From Acidimicrobiaceae bacterium (GTDB taxonomy: Bacteria; Actinomycetota; Acidimicrobiia; Acidimicrobiales; Poriferisodalaceae), in the NCBI GenBank assembly GCA_002721305.1, contig PBKA01000006.1:186001-250000 (forward strand): a DNA stretch of 64,000 nt. The letters are read 5' to 3'. The notes under the pieces were generated by a model, which saw nothing but the letters and a program-made list of their open reading frames with translations, had not been told where the DNA came from and made no database searches. Positions 46,507-57,275 of this stretch are shown piece by piece. The position numbers were made by a program, and so were the translations under genes. The first letter of the stretch is position 1, and the number at the start of each line of letters is the position of its first letter.

Positions 46507-48339
46507 ATGAAGAAAAGCTGGCTAAAGCTCGTCGCTCCACTCTTTGTAATTGCGCTTATCGGCGCAGCTTGCGGAGACAGCGATTCGGATTCGAGTACTA
46601 GCTCGGATACCGAGAGCAGCACAGAAACAGAAACAACAACAGCAGCACCCGAAACGGAAGACACCGTTCTCGAGGCAGGAACTGAAGCCGAGGGGGACGT
46701 TGATACTGAAGTGGAAGAAGTCGCAGAAGAGAGCAGCTACGGCGGCAGCGTCATTATTGGCCTAGAGGCAGAAAGTACGGGTTTGCGCCCGTGGGAGGAC
46801 GCTTGCTCCTCTCCGTGTCTCGTCATGATGACCTCAATGATCGATCGCATGGTCGAGAGACGTGCCGACGGTACTTACGGTCCGTGGCTCGCCAAATCAT
46901 GGTCACCTAACGACGACTACACCGCATGGACGTTCGAACTCCAGGAAGGAGTGACGTTCCACAACGGCAACCCGTTCAACGCTCAGACCTTGGTCGATAT
47001 GTTTGAACTTCAGAAAGTCGGTGCTGTCGCGGCCGGTGTCGTGTCAGCTGCGAAGGTCGGCGAGGTAGTGGCCGTCGATGAGTTGACCGTCAAGTACGTG
47101 CTCACTGGGGCACATTCCGCATTTCCGGCATTCCTTTACGGAGTCGGTCTCGGCGGGGTGTTTGATCCAGCCGCAGCGAACGAAGATTTCGACGGTTTCT
47201 CAATGAATCCCGTCGGAACCGGTCCGTTCATGATGGAAAGTCGCGATTTGGATAACGAGACAATTGTCGTTCGTAATCCGAACTACTGGATGAGTGACGG
47301 GGACGGCAATCAACTGCCGTATCTCGACTCAATATCGTTCCGACCCATTCCAGACGAAGGAACCCGTCTTGACTCACTGCTTTCTGGCACTACGAGCATG
47401 ATGCAAACGCTGCGTCAAGGCACCATTCGTGACGCCCGCGCCGCTAAAGCAGACGGTGCAGACATCGTTCTCCTTGAGTTCCAGGGCAACAATGTTGGCG
47501 GTGGCCAATACAACAACAACAACCCACCGTTGGATGATGTTCGGGTACGTAAGGGCCTGACTCAGATGAACAACCAAGACGCTGTGATTGAGGCGCTCGG
47601 TGGTACAGGGATTTCTCTTCCCGGTACCCAGTGGTTCAGCCCAGACAGCCCCTGGTATTCGGAAAAGGTTGCGGCGGCATGGCCGAAATTTGACTACGAC
47701 GCCGGTAAGGCTCTGATCGAGGAATACGTCAATGACCCTGAGCGTTCAGACGGAAAGGCAGTTGGCGACAACATCGAAGTTGAGCTCTCTTGCCCACCTG
47801 ATCCAACACTGATCGCTGCTATCCAGGTGATTGAGCAGTTGTGGAGTGCTACGGGAATGGTGGACGTCAATGTCACCAACTATGACCAACAAACACACAT
47901 CAACTACGCGTTGGGCGCCCCACCTGATTTCATGGGTGAACACGGTGCACATTGCTGGCGCTGGTCGAGCAACGACGATCCGTCGACGTATCTCAACACT
48001 GCGTTTGCTCCACACACCTTGGGTGTGGCCGCTGCATATGGGTTGGACGGCATATTCTCGCCGCTCAACTTCCCCAACTATTTCGACATTGAGATGTTTG
48101 GCTGGCTAGTCGCAGCTATCGGCACCGATGTATTCGAGGAGCGTTATGCCCTCTACGAAATGGTGATGATGCGGCTCGCAAGGGATGTGCCCGTCTGGTA
48201 TTCCGGTCACACCGCGACCATGTTGGCAACAGAGTCCAACATTGTTGGGGTAAACGGCTGGCTTCTCCCAGATGGCACTCTGGGGGCCGGGTTCCCATCC
48301 GCAGTTGCCCGTTGGAGCCAAGTCTTCATCGACGGCTAA
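46507..48339 (+). CDS. ABC transporter substrate-binding lipoprotein (SBP family 5, peptide/opine type)
   Basis: A 610-residue extracellular solute-binding protein family 5. The signal peptide ends at GAAC with predicted lipidation on Cys22. An unusually long acidic and Thr/Ser-rich linker follows (about residues 23-75). The mature domain begins near YGGSVIIGLEAE and includes AKSWSPNDDYTAWTFELQEG and VTFHNGNPFNAQ, family 5 hallmarks. Length is toward the upper end for the family. Ligand (peptide, opine, glycoside) unknown. AGGGAGGG precedes the ATG by about 6 bases. Confidence 0.92.
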   Translation: MKKSWLKLVAPLFVIALIGAACGDSDSDSSTSSDTESSTETETTTAAPETEDTVLEAGTEAEGDVDTEVEEVAEESSYGGSVIIGLEAESTGLRPWEDACSSPCLVMMTSMIDRMVERRADGTYGPWLAKSWSPNDDYTAWTFELQEGVTFHNGNPFNAQTLVDMFELQKVGAVAAGVVSAAKVGEVVAVDELTVKYVLTGAHSAFPAFLYGVGLGGVFDPAAANEDFDGFSMNPVGTGPFMMESRDLDNETIVVRNPNYWMSDGDGNQLPYLDSISFRPIPDEGTRLDSLLSGTTSMMQTLRQGTIRDARAAKADGADIVLLEFQGNNVGGGQYNNNNPPLDDVRVRKGLTQMNNQDAVIEALGGTGISLPGTQWFSPDSPWYSEKVAAAWPKFDYDAGKALIEEYVNDPERSDGKAVGDNIEVELSCPPDPTLIAAIQVIEQLWSATGMVDVNVTNYDQQTHINYALGAPPDFMGEHGAHCWRWSSNDDPSTYLNTAFAPHTLGVAAAYGLDGIFSPLNFPNYFDIEMFGWLVAAIGTDVFEERYALYEMVMMRLARDVPVWYSGHTATMLATESNIVGVNGWLLPDGTLGAGFPSAVARWSQVFIDG

Positions 48340-48346
48340 TCAGCAC

Positions 48347-48365
48347 TGACCATTGACCATTGACC
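48347..48365 (+). repeat. Short tandem repeat (TGACCAT, 2.7 copies)
   Basis: TGACCAT at 48347-48353 and 48354-48360, then TGACC at 48361-48365, directly after the binding-protein stop and before the first permease. Probably chance or slippage; a regulatory role is unproven. Confidence 0.4.
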
Positions 48366-48391
48366 GCGATTCTTAGGTAGGAGTTCCACCA

Positions 48392-49345
48392 TTGGGAAAG
48401 ATTTTGATCGTACGTTTGGCGCGACTTATCGCGACACTCTTTGCGGTTTCACTTCTTACCTTTCTCTTGGTGGAGCAACTACCTGGGGATCCGGTCATTG
48501 CTCTCTTGGGTCCCGAAGGACTGTATGATTGGGACACCGTAGAGCGCATCCGCGAGGAGCTTAAGCTCAACGATCCCACCTTGGTGCGCTACGGACGTTG
48601 GGTTGGTGACGTCCTACAGGGTGATCTCGGAAAGTCGTACATCACTGACCAGCCCGTCGCCGATGCCATAAGGGACCGTGTGCCAGTCACATTGGAGCTT
48701 GCGCTTTTGGCGACCGTTATCGCCGCTGTATGTGCGGTGCCCATAGGTGCATTCTCTGCTTACCGTGAGGGCGGACGTCTCGATCGTTTGTTGTCAGGGT
48801 TCACTACCGCTGCACTGTCCATTCCTGGTTTCGTAGCGGCAATCTTCTTCATTTGGCTTTTCACTCTGAAATTCAACTGGTTTCCCTCGACCGGCTGGAA
48901 TCGAATTACAGACAAGGGTCTCTGGGCGAATCTCAAGACCGCGATATTGCCTGCGAGTGCGTTAGCGCTAGCTCCCTTGGCAGTCAACGCACGCCTCATC
49001 AGGGCGGACATGATCGGAACCTTGAAAGAGGACTATGTGTTGTCTGCGCGCGCGAAAGGACTCAAAAGCCGCTACATCCTCATGCGACATGCACTTCGGC
49101 CAAGCGCCCTTACCGCTGTCACAGTCTTCGGTTTGCAACTCGGTGGGCTCATCGGTGGCACGGTGGTGATCGAGACCATTTTTGCGTTACCCGGGTTGGG
49201 CACCCGCCTGATCAGTGCGATCTACCAACGCGATGTCCTGATGATTCAAGGAATCACACTGTTCGTCGCAACCGTTTACGTCGTCGTTAACACCGCGGTC
49301 GATCTGCTGTATCTCGCTTTAGATCCCCGAATTCGGAGACAGTGA
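48392..49345 (+). CDS. ABC transporter permease (DppB/OppB-like)
   Basis: A 317-residue inner membrane permease with six predicted helices. The N-terminal signature FAVSLLTFLLVEQLPGDPV and the EAA-type loop (SARAKGLKSRYILMRHALRP) mark the DppB family. Start is TTG at 48392 with AGGAG 9 bases upstream. It shares its stop with the start of DppC (GTGATG overlap). Confidence 0.93.
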   Translation: MGKILIVRLARLIATLFAVSLLTFLLVEQLPGDPVIALLGPEGLYDWDTVERIREELKLNDPTLVRYGRWVGDVLQGDLGKSYITDQPVADAIRDRVPVTLELALLATVIAAVCAVPIGAFSAYREGGRLDRLLSGFTTAALSIPGFVAAIFFIWLFTLKFNWFPSTGWNRITDKGLWANLKTAILPASALALAPLAVNARLIRADMIGTLKEDYVLSARAKGLKSRYILMRHALRPSALTAVTVFGLQLGGLIGGTVVIETIFALPGLGTRLISAIYQRDVLMIQGITLFVATVYVVVNTAVDLLYLALDPRIRRQ

Positions 49346-50310
49346 TGCCAAAACGTGCGCCGTTTCGGCCACGAAGGGCGCCGATCTTGTCGGGGACTGA
49401 CAAGGATCCAACAACGAGCACCGCTTCTGACTCGAAACGAAATGGTCTGTCGGCCGCGATTTCTGACATGCCCATCGTGGTGAAGCTGGCTCTTTTTTGG
49501 CTGCTTTTTATTGTCACTGCTGCTATTTATGCCCGGATCGATCGAGTGACCGGCCAGGCGTTACCGCTTCAGGATCCTTTTTATCAGCCATTTCTCTTTG
49601 GTGAGGCCTCGCCAATCGAAGGTCCCTCCGCTGAACATATTCTGGGGACCGACGTGTTATCACGGGACAATTTCTCCAGACTCCTGCACGGAGCGTGGGT
49701 CTCACTAATCGTCGCCCTTACCGTCGTCGCGTTTGGCATAGTTTTTGGTGGCTTAATTGGGGCCTTCGTGGGCTATGTCAGGGGCCGCGCCGAAGCAGTC
49801 ACTATGTTAGGCCTAGACGTTGTTTTGGCGTTTCCGCCTTTGGTGCTTCTCCTCGCCTTGGTGTCGATTTACAAGGTCCGAAATCTCACCCTCATAGCCT
49901 TGGTGTTTGGTGTTTTGGGCATTCCGACTTATGTACGTATCGCTCGAGCGAGCACGTTAGCAATAGCGAGCCGAGAATTTGTTCAAGCCGCCGAAGCGAT
50001 CGGCACCAAAAGAGCCGCAATTCTCTTTCGTGAAATCATTCCGAACATACTGCCGGCGCTGTTTGCTTATGCATTGATCAACGCTGGCTTCGTGATTGTG
50101 ATTGAGGGGACTTTGTCGTATCTAGGACTGAGCGTGCAAATCCCTGAGCCGACGTGGGGGAACATGATCAACGAGGGCCGTCGAGACATTCGGATGACCA
50201 TATTGCCGATCCTTTGGCCGGGGCTGTTTCTTACCCTTACGGTCGTTTCCTTGAACCTGCTTGGTGATTGGGCCCAACAGCGGATTGCTGTTAGGTCTTC
50301 TGCCCTATAG
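49345..50310 (+). CDS. ABC transporter permease (DppC/OppC-like)
   Basis: A 321-residue permease. A cytoplasmic N-terminal tail of about 45 residues is followed by the DppC-type signature HILGTDVLSRDNFSRLLHGAWVSL and an EAA loop (AAEAIGTKRAAILFREIIPN). GTG 49342 directly precedes the ATG at 49345; either would overlap the DppB stop. It completes the importer and ends immediately next to the convergent argG stop, with no spacer. Confidence 0.93.
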   Translation: MPKRAPFRPRRAPILSGTDKDPTTSTASDSKRNGLSAAISDMPIVVKLALFWLLFIVTAAIYARIDRVTGQALPLQDPFYQPFLFGEASPIEGPSAEHILGTDVLSRDNFSRLLHGAWVSLIVALTVVAFGIVFGGLIGAFVGYVRGRAEAVTMLGLDVVLAFPPLVLLLALVSIYKVRNLTLIALVFGVLGIPTYVRIARASTLAIASREFVQAAEAIGTKRAAILFREIIPNILPALFAYALINAGFVIVIEGTLSYLGLSVQIPEPTWGNMINEGRRDIRMTILPILWPGLFLTLTVVSLNLLGDWAQQRIAVRSSAL

Positions 50311-51675
<1,365 letters not shown>

Positions 51676-51735
51676 TTACCTTGCATCAGTTTCGGTTCTT
51701 AGGGTTTAGGATTCTGTTCCAAAGGGGAGAACAAC

Positions 51736-52872
51736 GTGGAGATAGCTGAACGGGTAGCCGAGCTGGTACGGATTCCTAGTGTCAATCCGCTCCACGCCGG
51801 ACCAAAGTCTGGCGATGCCGGAGAACGTGATCTGTCAGATTGGTTGGCTAACCATGCTGATTCACTCGGAGGCGACGTTGTCGTTGATGAGGTTGAGGAT
51901 GGTCGGTGCAACGTTTACGCGCGTTTTGAGGGCGCTTCAGATCGAGCCATAACCGTGGACGTTCATCTCGATACTGTCGGGGTGGAGCATATGTCCGATG
52001 ACCCTTTCGATGGTCGTATCGAAGATGGCAGGGTGTATGGGCGCGGGTCGGTCGATACCAAACCTACCTTTGCCGTCGTATTGCAGGTTCTAGAGGAACT
52101 CCGAAACGAAGGTCGCCGTCCTGTGCCGACTGTGAACCTGATTGGCACCGTCTCTGAAGAAGGAGGAGGTCTGTTGGGTGCGGCGCGCTATCGCGACTGG
52201 CTGTTGGATAGAGGACAACGAGTCGAACAAATGGTGGTTGCTGAGCCAACAATGTGCGCACCGGTTCATGGCCACAAGGGGGGCATAGGCCTTGACGTCA
52301 CCGTCCATGGCCATGCCGCGCATTCCTCCAAGCCTCATCTTGGAGCGAACGCACTGAGCGGCGCTGCACGTGTTGTTATCGCTATCGACGAGGAACAAGA
52401 ACGGCTGTCCGCTCTTGACGCAACAACCCCGGTGGGTAAGGGCACCGTGTCGGTCACAGAACTCTCGGGCGGTTTAGCCCGAAATATTATTCCCGACGCA
52501 TGCGCGTTATATGTAGGGCGTCGCACCGCTCCCGGCGAGAACATCGACGAAGTCCGTGCAGCCTTGTGCGAACTCATCGAAAACAGCGCCGCCCCGTTGT
52601 CAACAACCATCGAATCCCTCTATGGAGATGGCAGCCCCGGCTTTTACCAAGACCCCTCCTGCTCTCTGGTGACAGTCCTCGCTCAGCTTGCAGACACTGC
52701 ACCAACCACCGCGGACTATGGGTCGAACGCTCTCCGCTATGGGGAAGTGGCGGATGAACTTGTTGTCTTTGGGCCAGGTTCGATCGACCAGGCTCACCAG
52801 GCAGTTGAATGGGTAGATATCGGTCAGTTAGAGCGGTCGCTGGACATATATCGCTCTTGGTTCACCCAATAA
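51736..52872 (+). CDS. M20 family metallopeptidase (ArgE/DapE/CPG2-like)
   Basis: A 378-residue dizinc aminoacylase/peptidase. Metal motifs: DVHLDTVGVE (first His and Asp), GRGSVDTKPTF (bridging Asp), SEEGGG (catalytic and metal Glu), and the late His in SIDQAHQAVEW. The dimerisation domain begins near HKGGIGLDVTVHGHAAHS. GTG 51736 has AAGGGGAG about 6 bases upstream. Being divergent from argG, acetylornithine deacetylase (ArgE) is a candidate, though generic M20 peptidases look alike. Overlaps the convergent deoD-like gene by 11 bases. Confidence 0.85.
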   Translation: MEIAERVAELVRIPSVNPLHAGPKSGDAGERDLSDWLANHADSLGGDVVVDEVEDGRCNVYARFEGASDRAITVDVHLDTVGVEHMSDDPFDGRIEDGRVYGRGSVDTKPTFAVVLQVLEELRNEGRRPVPTVNLIGTVSEEGGGLLGAARYRDWLLDRGQRVEQMVVAEPTMCAPVHGHKGGIGLDVTVHGHAAHSSKPHLGANALSGAARVVIAIDEEQERLSALDATTPVGKGTVSVTELSGGLARNIIPDACALYVGRRTAPGENIDEVRAALCELIENSAAPLSTTIESLYGDGSPGFYQDPSCSLVTVLAQLADTAPTTADYGSNALRYGEVADELVVFGPGSIDQAHQAVEWVDIGQLERSLDIYRSWFTQ

Positions 52873-53587
52873 TCGCTGCTTCTTTGATCGCTACCTTCAG
52901 TGAAAATGAAATCATCTGGTCAAGTGTGCTTTGACGCTCTTCGGGAGTCATACGCGAACCCGTGATCAGGTGGTCGGAGATAGTGACCAAACTCAGTGCG
53001 CGTTTTCGCTCAGTCTCAGCTAGTGCATAAAGGGCTGCTGTCTCCATCTCCACACACAACACTCCGTCTCCAATCATCCGATCATTGAGCGTGTCATCAG
53101 GTTCGTAAAAGATGTCAGTACTGAAGACCGTGCCCTGATGAAGTTCAACACCGTGTTCGTTCGCTACGTCTGCAGCAGTAGCCAATAAGGACGGGGTTGG
53201 TAGCAGGTCGTAGTCGGGTCCACCCAGTAAATACTCTGGCATTCGACTGTTCGTTATGCAGTTCGAAGCGGCAACCATGTCGCGAAGGTCAAGTTCCGGG
53301 GAAAAGGCTCCGGCGGTACCGATCCTGATGATGGTCTCAACTTCAAAGGACCGATACAACTCGGTGATGTAAATCGCTGCAGAAGGCATGCCCATGCCTG
53401 AGGGCATCACAGAAATGGGTATGCCCTCGTAAGAGCCAGTAAATCCTATGGCGTTTCGGACGTCAGTGACTTGGCGGCTTTCTGCCAAGTGTTCTTCGGC
53501 AATGTAGGCGGCGCGACGTGGATCTCCTGGCATCAGGACAACTGGGGCGAAGTCCCCCAACACTGCGTCAATATGCGGTGTCGACAT
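52862..53587 (-). CDS. deoD: Purine nucleoside phosphorylase, DeoD type
   Basis: A 241-residue hexameric-type nucleoside phosphorylase. STPHIDAVLGDFAPVVLMPGDPRRA closely follows the DeoD N-terminus (His of the neighbouring subunit, phosphate Gly and Arg). PSGMGMPSAAIY, FSTDIFY and VEMETAALYALA follow, and SDH near the C-terminus is the purine-protonating Asp region. It starts one base after the stop of the S-adenosylhomocysteine hydrolase gene, with GGAAGG inside that gene's end. The two products would act in sequence: adenosine released from SAH is phosphorolysed to adenine and ribose-1-phosphate. Confidence 0.92.
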   Translation of the reverse strand: MSTPHIDAVLGDFAPVVLMPGDPRRAAYIAEEHLAESRQVTDVRNAIGFTGSYEGIPISVMPSGMGMPSAAIYITELYRSFEVETIIRIGTAGAFSPELDLRDMVAASNCITNSRMPEYLLGGPDYDLLPTPSLLATAADVANEHGVELHQGTVFSTDIFYEPDDTLNDRMIGDGVLCVEMETAALYALAETERKRALSLVTISDHLITGSRMTPEERQSTLDQMISFSLKVAIKEAAIIG

Positions 53588-53588
53588 G

Positions 53589-54851
53589 TCAGCCTTCCCG
53601 TCTCAGTAGATCATCGATTGTGTCTTCTTGGTGTGGCTCTTTGACATCCAGGTGAATGTTATGGAACCCAAGTTTCGCTGCAGCGATCTCCGCGTCGATT
53701 TCCGGTGCTATGACGTGAATTCCCGCTGGTACCACCCCGCGGGCAAGTTCATGGCAACCCACTCCCTGAACTGCAAATGACAGATCCATGATTTCGATCG
53801 GATGACCCAGACCTCCCGCTATGTTCACCAACGCCCCATTTGCTAGTACCAGCACTGAGCGATGACCTGACAACACGTATTCATCAATACCCTGCCGTAC
53901 CGTTCGAAAGTCGTAGGCTTCGTCTGCTAGGGCTTCCACATCTATCTCTAGGTCGTGGTGGCCAGCATTAGCCAAAATGACACCATCTTTCATATTCGCG
54001 AAATGTTCTCGCGACAGTGCTCGTCGTCCGCCTGTGGCGGTAATTACAAAATCCGCTGACGGCAGCGCTGTAGCAATATTCCCAACTTGGTGGCCATCCA
54101 TAAATGCTTCCAACGCTCTCACCGGATTGACTTCGATCACCCACGCCGTTCCACCAAGCGCTCTAACGTGAGCGGCGATACCCCGACCCACCCATCCGTA
54201 GCCTAAGAGCGCCACCGTCTTGCCGGCCATCAACATGTTCGTGAGATTCAAGATCGCCTGGATGGTGCTTTGACCGGTTCCGTACTTGTTATCGAAGAGA
54301 TGTTTGCATGCAGCATCATTTGCCGCCAATGCAGGAAAGGGCAGCATGTCTCGTTCTGCCAGTGCTGCTAGCCGGGCTACACCGGTGGTGGTTTGTTCCG
54401 TCACCCCTTTTAACTCCGCTAATAACTCCGGTCGTTGACTAGCTATTCGAATCGTTAATTCTGCGCCGTCATCGATGATGAACTCAGGGCCAGTATCTGC
54501 CACTGACAGCAGATCTTTCTCCCATGCGTCGTAACCACTGTCTCGAGTCGAGTGAACTGCAATTCCGCGATCAACCAGGGCCGCTGCGATCTCATCGCGC
54601 GTTGAATGAGGATTCGATCCCGCAACCACGACCTCAGCGCCGGCATCGGCTAAGACGGTGGCAAGAAACGCTGTTTTGGCCTCCAGGTGCACAACCACCG
54701 CTATTCTCCGTCCCTCCAAGGCCTTGTCGCTCAATCGGTCACGTAAAAAGCCGTCAACGAGGGGGGAATGACGGCGAGCCCATTCAATGGCGAGGTGGCC
54801 CTCCGGAGCGAGATTGACATCAAGAATCCGGGAAATATTTAGTGCAGACAC
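53589..54851 (-). CDS. ahcY: S-adenosylhomocysteine hydrolase (short type)
   Basis: A 420-residue SAH hydrolase: SAH gives adenosine plus homocysteine with bound NAD. Motifs: FIIDDGAELT, NDAACKHLFDNKYGTGQST (catalytic Lys and Asn region), the NAD Rossmann motif LLGYGWVGRG, and ITATGGRRAL. It lacks the roughly 40-residue insert of the longer eukaryote/proteobacterial type, as in archaeal and some actinobacterial enzymes. GTG 54851 gives the natural N-terminus. It lies 38 bases from the divergent monooxygenase start; any longer frame would run into that gene. Confidence 0.93.
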   Translation of the reverse strand: MSALNISRILDVNLAPEGHLAIEWARRHSPLVDGFLRDRLSDKALEGRRIAVVVHLEAKTAFLATVLADAGAEVVVAGSNPHSTRDEIAAALVDRGIAVHSTRDSGYDAWEKDLLSVADTGPEFIIDDGAELTIRIASQRPELLAELKGVTEQTTTGVARLAALAERDMLPFPALAANDAACKHLFDNKYGTGQSTIQAILNLTNMLMAGKTVALLGYGWVGRGIAAHVRALGGTAWVIEVNPVRALEAFMDGHQVGNIATALPSADFVITATGGRRALSREHFANMKDGVILANAGHHDLEIDVEALADEAYDFRTVRQGIDEYVLSGHRSVLVLANGALVNIAGGLGHPIEIMDLSFAVQGVGCHELARGVVPAGIHVIAPEIDAEIAAAKLGFHNIHLDVKEPHQEDTIDDLLRREG

Positions 54852-54889
54852 GAGATGAGTGTTACACGTTCTGACTCTATTCTTCTGCC

Positions 54890-56143
54890 ATGACCGTAAT
54901 TGTGGCCGGAGGCGGTATCGCTGGGATGACCATGGCACTTACGTGCCACCAGTTGGGTATACCTGTTGTCGTTCATGAAAGCGTGCAAAAGCTGGAACCG
55001 TTAGGTGCCGGCATCAACATTCAACCCAACGCTGTAAGGGAACTTTTCGATCTCGGTCTCCACGACCAACTTGACCACATCGGTATCGAAGCGAAGGAAT
55101 GGGCCCTCGTTGGACGAAATGGCAATGACGTCTGGGCCGAGCCCCGAGGCTTGGACGCTGGCTACTTATGGCCCCAATACTCGGTGCATCGCGGGCAACT
55201 ACAAATGATGTTGTATGAAGAAGTACTTCAGAGATTGGGATCCGGTGCGGTCATTACAGGAAGCCGTTTAGATCACTACCAGTCTCACGACGACGCTATC
55301 GAGGCGACCTTTGTCAATCAATCGGGGGAAGAACTGCTAGAAGAAGGAACCGTTCTGATTGGCGCCGACGGGCTACACAGCGCAGTGCGAGCTCAAATGC
55401 ATCCCCACGAAGGACCTCCTATTTGGGGTGGTCCAGTGATGTGGAGGGGCACAACAGAAGCAGTACCCATTCGCACTGGCGCCTCTTTTGTCTTGGTAGG
55501 CAAGTTAGAACAACGATTCGTTTGCTATCCGATCAGCAAACCTGATCCTGGAACCGGTCTGGCGACAATCAATTGGATAGCCGAGCTGACCTACGACACG
55601 TCTCAGCACTGGGGGCAGAGCGACTGGAACAAACAGGTTCCCACAAGCAAGTTCTTGAATGAATTCGAGGATTGGTCGTTTGATTGGCTCGACGTGCCGG
55701 AGCTGATCAGGAAAGCTTCAGTGGTCTACGAATATCCGATGGTGGATCGCGACCCATTAGATACATGGGTCGATGGTCGCTGCGCCCTGATCGGTGACGC
55801 TGCGCACGTTATGTATCCAGTTGGCTCAAACGGCGCAAGTCAAGCAATCGTCGACGCGCGAGTACTCGGCGCAGCGTTTGTCGAAGCCGGGGTGGGTGCC
55901 GACGCCCTCAAAACTTATGAATCTCAAATGCTTGCCGACATGAATCAACTCGTTCTAAGGAATCGCGGCGCTGGACCCATCGGCATCCTGGGACTTGTCG
56001 AGGAACGCTGCGGTGGAGTGTTCGACGACATCGAAGACGTAATACCACGAAACGAAATTGAGGAATACATGTCGGCATACAAAATGGCTGCTGGTTTCGC
56101 CGTCGACGCGCTGAACAACGCTCCCCCGACGATAAAGCGGTGA
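54890..56143 (+). CDS. FAD-dependent aromatic-ring-type monooxygenase (PHBH/salicylate hydroxylase family)
   Basis: A 417-residue class A flavoprotein monooxygenase that hydroxylates with NAD(P)H and O2. Three family motifs are present: GGGIAG near 7-12, the DG motif (IGADGLHSAVR), and the GD motif (CALIGDAAHVMYPVGSNGASQAI). Length is typical of salicylate- and 6-hydroxynicotinate-type enzymes. No ring-cleavage operon is attached. A 101-base gap follows before the convergent nitroreductase gene. Confidence 0.9.
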   Translation: MTVIVAGGGIAGMTMALTCHQLGIPVVVHESVQKLEPLGAGINIQPNAVRELFDLGLHDQLDHIGIEAKEWALVGRNGNDVWAEPRGLDAGYLWPQYSVHRGQLQMMLYEEVLQRLGSGAVITGSRLDHYQSHDDAIEATFVNQSGEELLEEGTVLIGADGLHSAVRAQMHPHEGPPIWGGPVMWRGTTEAVPIRTGASFVLVGKLEQRFVCYPISKPDPGTGLATINWIAELTYDTSQHWGQSDWNKQVPTSKFLNEFEDWSFDWLDVPELIRKASVVYEYPMVDRDPLDTWVDGRCALIGDAAHVMYPVGSNGASQAIVDARVLGAAFVEAGVGADALKTYESQMLADMNQLVLRNRGAGPIGILGLVEERCGGVFDDIEDVIPRNEIEEYMSAYKMAAGFAVDALNNAPPTIKR

Positions 56144-56244
56144 CCTCTAGAGTTCCGGGCACTTAAACCCCTCAACCTGATGCTGGTGAGAGGGATCTCG
56201 TATCTTTGCGTTTTTTCCTGCTACCTCGGAACTTCAATCGAGCT

Positions 56245-56688
56245 TTACGTCGGCGGCTCGGTAATAAACAGCGGGATCTCCCGCTCGGTCTTTTCTTGGT
56301 ACTCCGCATAAGGGGAAAATGCCGCTACGGAACGTTCCCACCACTCCTCCCGTTCGCTGCCACTGAGCAGCCTCACGGTCGTTTCGAATGGCTCTGGTCC
56401 GTCTTGTATCAGAACTGTCGGGTTCGCCATCAGGTTGTGGTACCAACCTGGATGATTTACCGCTCCGCCCTTTGATGCCACGATTGCATAGCAACCTTCA
56501 TGTTCGACCTTCATGAGAGGGACCTTGCGAACCAATCCGGTGCGGTGTCCGATTGTGGTCATCACAATGATAGGTAGGCCAGTATCTCGGAGCATGTTTG
56601 CATTTTGGCCGTTTGACTTTTCGTATTCTTCAGCCTGCTCTGCTACCCAATCCCATGTACTCGGGCCGTATTCACCGTCAAATGTCAT
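56245..56688 (-). CDS. Deazaflavin (F420)-dependent nitroreductase family protein (DDN/FDOR-A type)
   Basis: A 147-residue single-domain split-barrel protein of the DDN family, small actinobacterial enzymes that use reduced F420. Motifs: TTIGHRTGLVRKVPLM and YAIVASKGGAVNHPGWYHNL near the centre, and NPTVLIQDG. The family reduces quinones, coumarins and nitro compounds; the physiological substrate is not deducible. Its presence supports an F420-using actinobacterium. A 20-base gap separates it from the AhpD-like gene upstream on the same strand. Confidence 0.9.
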   Translation of the reverse strand: MTFDGEYGPSTWDWVAEQAEEYEKSNGQNANMLRDTGLPIIVMTTIGHRTGLVRKVPLMKVEHEGCYAIVASKGGAVNHPGWYHNLMANPTVLIQDGPEPFETTVRLLSGSEREEWWERSVAAFSPYAEYQEKTEREIPLFITEPPT

Positions 56689-56708
56689 GCCGTCACCCTA
56701 GAGCGCGT

Positions 56709-57275
56709 TTAGATCTCTGGCCATGGGTCTTCCATTTCCTTAGATAGTGGCACCTCAAAGGCGTTCAGAGTCAGACAGATGAGGCAGTAGTAGCCGATTG
56801 TGGTGACCAGTTCAACTGCTCCGCTCTCAGAAAAGCACTCCACCAACTCGTGATGGAGCTCTTCTGACACGCGATGATCAAGCAACAACGCCACGGTATA
56901 GCGGTGAGCCAAGTCCAGTTCTCCGCTCCAACCAGGATCTTCTCCTGCCGCCAAGAGATCCAAGGCGTCGGCTGATAATCCCGCTTCTATGCCTATGGCC
57001 CTGTGCGCCGCGAACTCGAACTTGGCCTTGTAGTGAACTCCCACCGAGCAAATCGCGACTTCGCGTACGTCTGCGGCTAGGGCCGTGTCGAATCTAACGG
57101 CGGCTCCCAGATCTAGTGCGGGATGTCCGACGTTCGGTGCATTCTGCCAAACACCGAATGGGCCCCTGCCCCATACTTCGGGACCAAGACCTTTTCTCGA
57201 CCCCACAACCGCATCTCGGAGAGCTTGTTGACTTTGATCTAGGTTCTCTTCTTCGGGTACCTGAAGCCGACTCAT
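56709..57275 (-). CDS. Carboxymuconolactone decarboxylase/AhpD-like family protein
   Basis: A 188-residue all-helical protein of the AhpD-like fold. REVAICSVGVHYKAKFEFAAH matches the conserved helix of this family, but the CxxC redox pair of true AhpD is absent, as in many CMD-family members. GYYCLICLTLNAFEVPL near the C-terminus is typical. Function unknown. ATG 57275 overlaps the upstream crotonase stop (ATGA), so the two are translated together. Confidence 0.85.
   Translation of the reverse strand: MSRLQVPEEENLDQSQQALRDAVVGSRKGLGPEVWGRGPFGVWQNAPNVGHPALDLGAAVRFDTALAADVREVAICSVGVHYKAKFEFAAHRAIGIEAGLSADALDLLAAGEDPGWSGELDLAHRYTVALLLDHRVSEELHHELVECFSESGAVELVTTIGYYCLICLTLNAFEVPLSKEMEDPWPEI

Noticed and set aside
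56160..56215. Possible terminator after the PHBH-like monooxygenase gene
   Set aside because: The inverted repeat (CTCAACC with GGTGAG) has a bulge and the T-run lies about 25 bases further on, too far for an intrinsic terminator.
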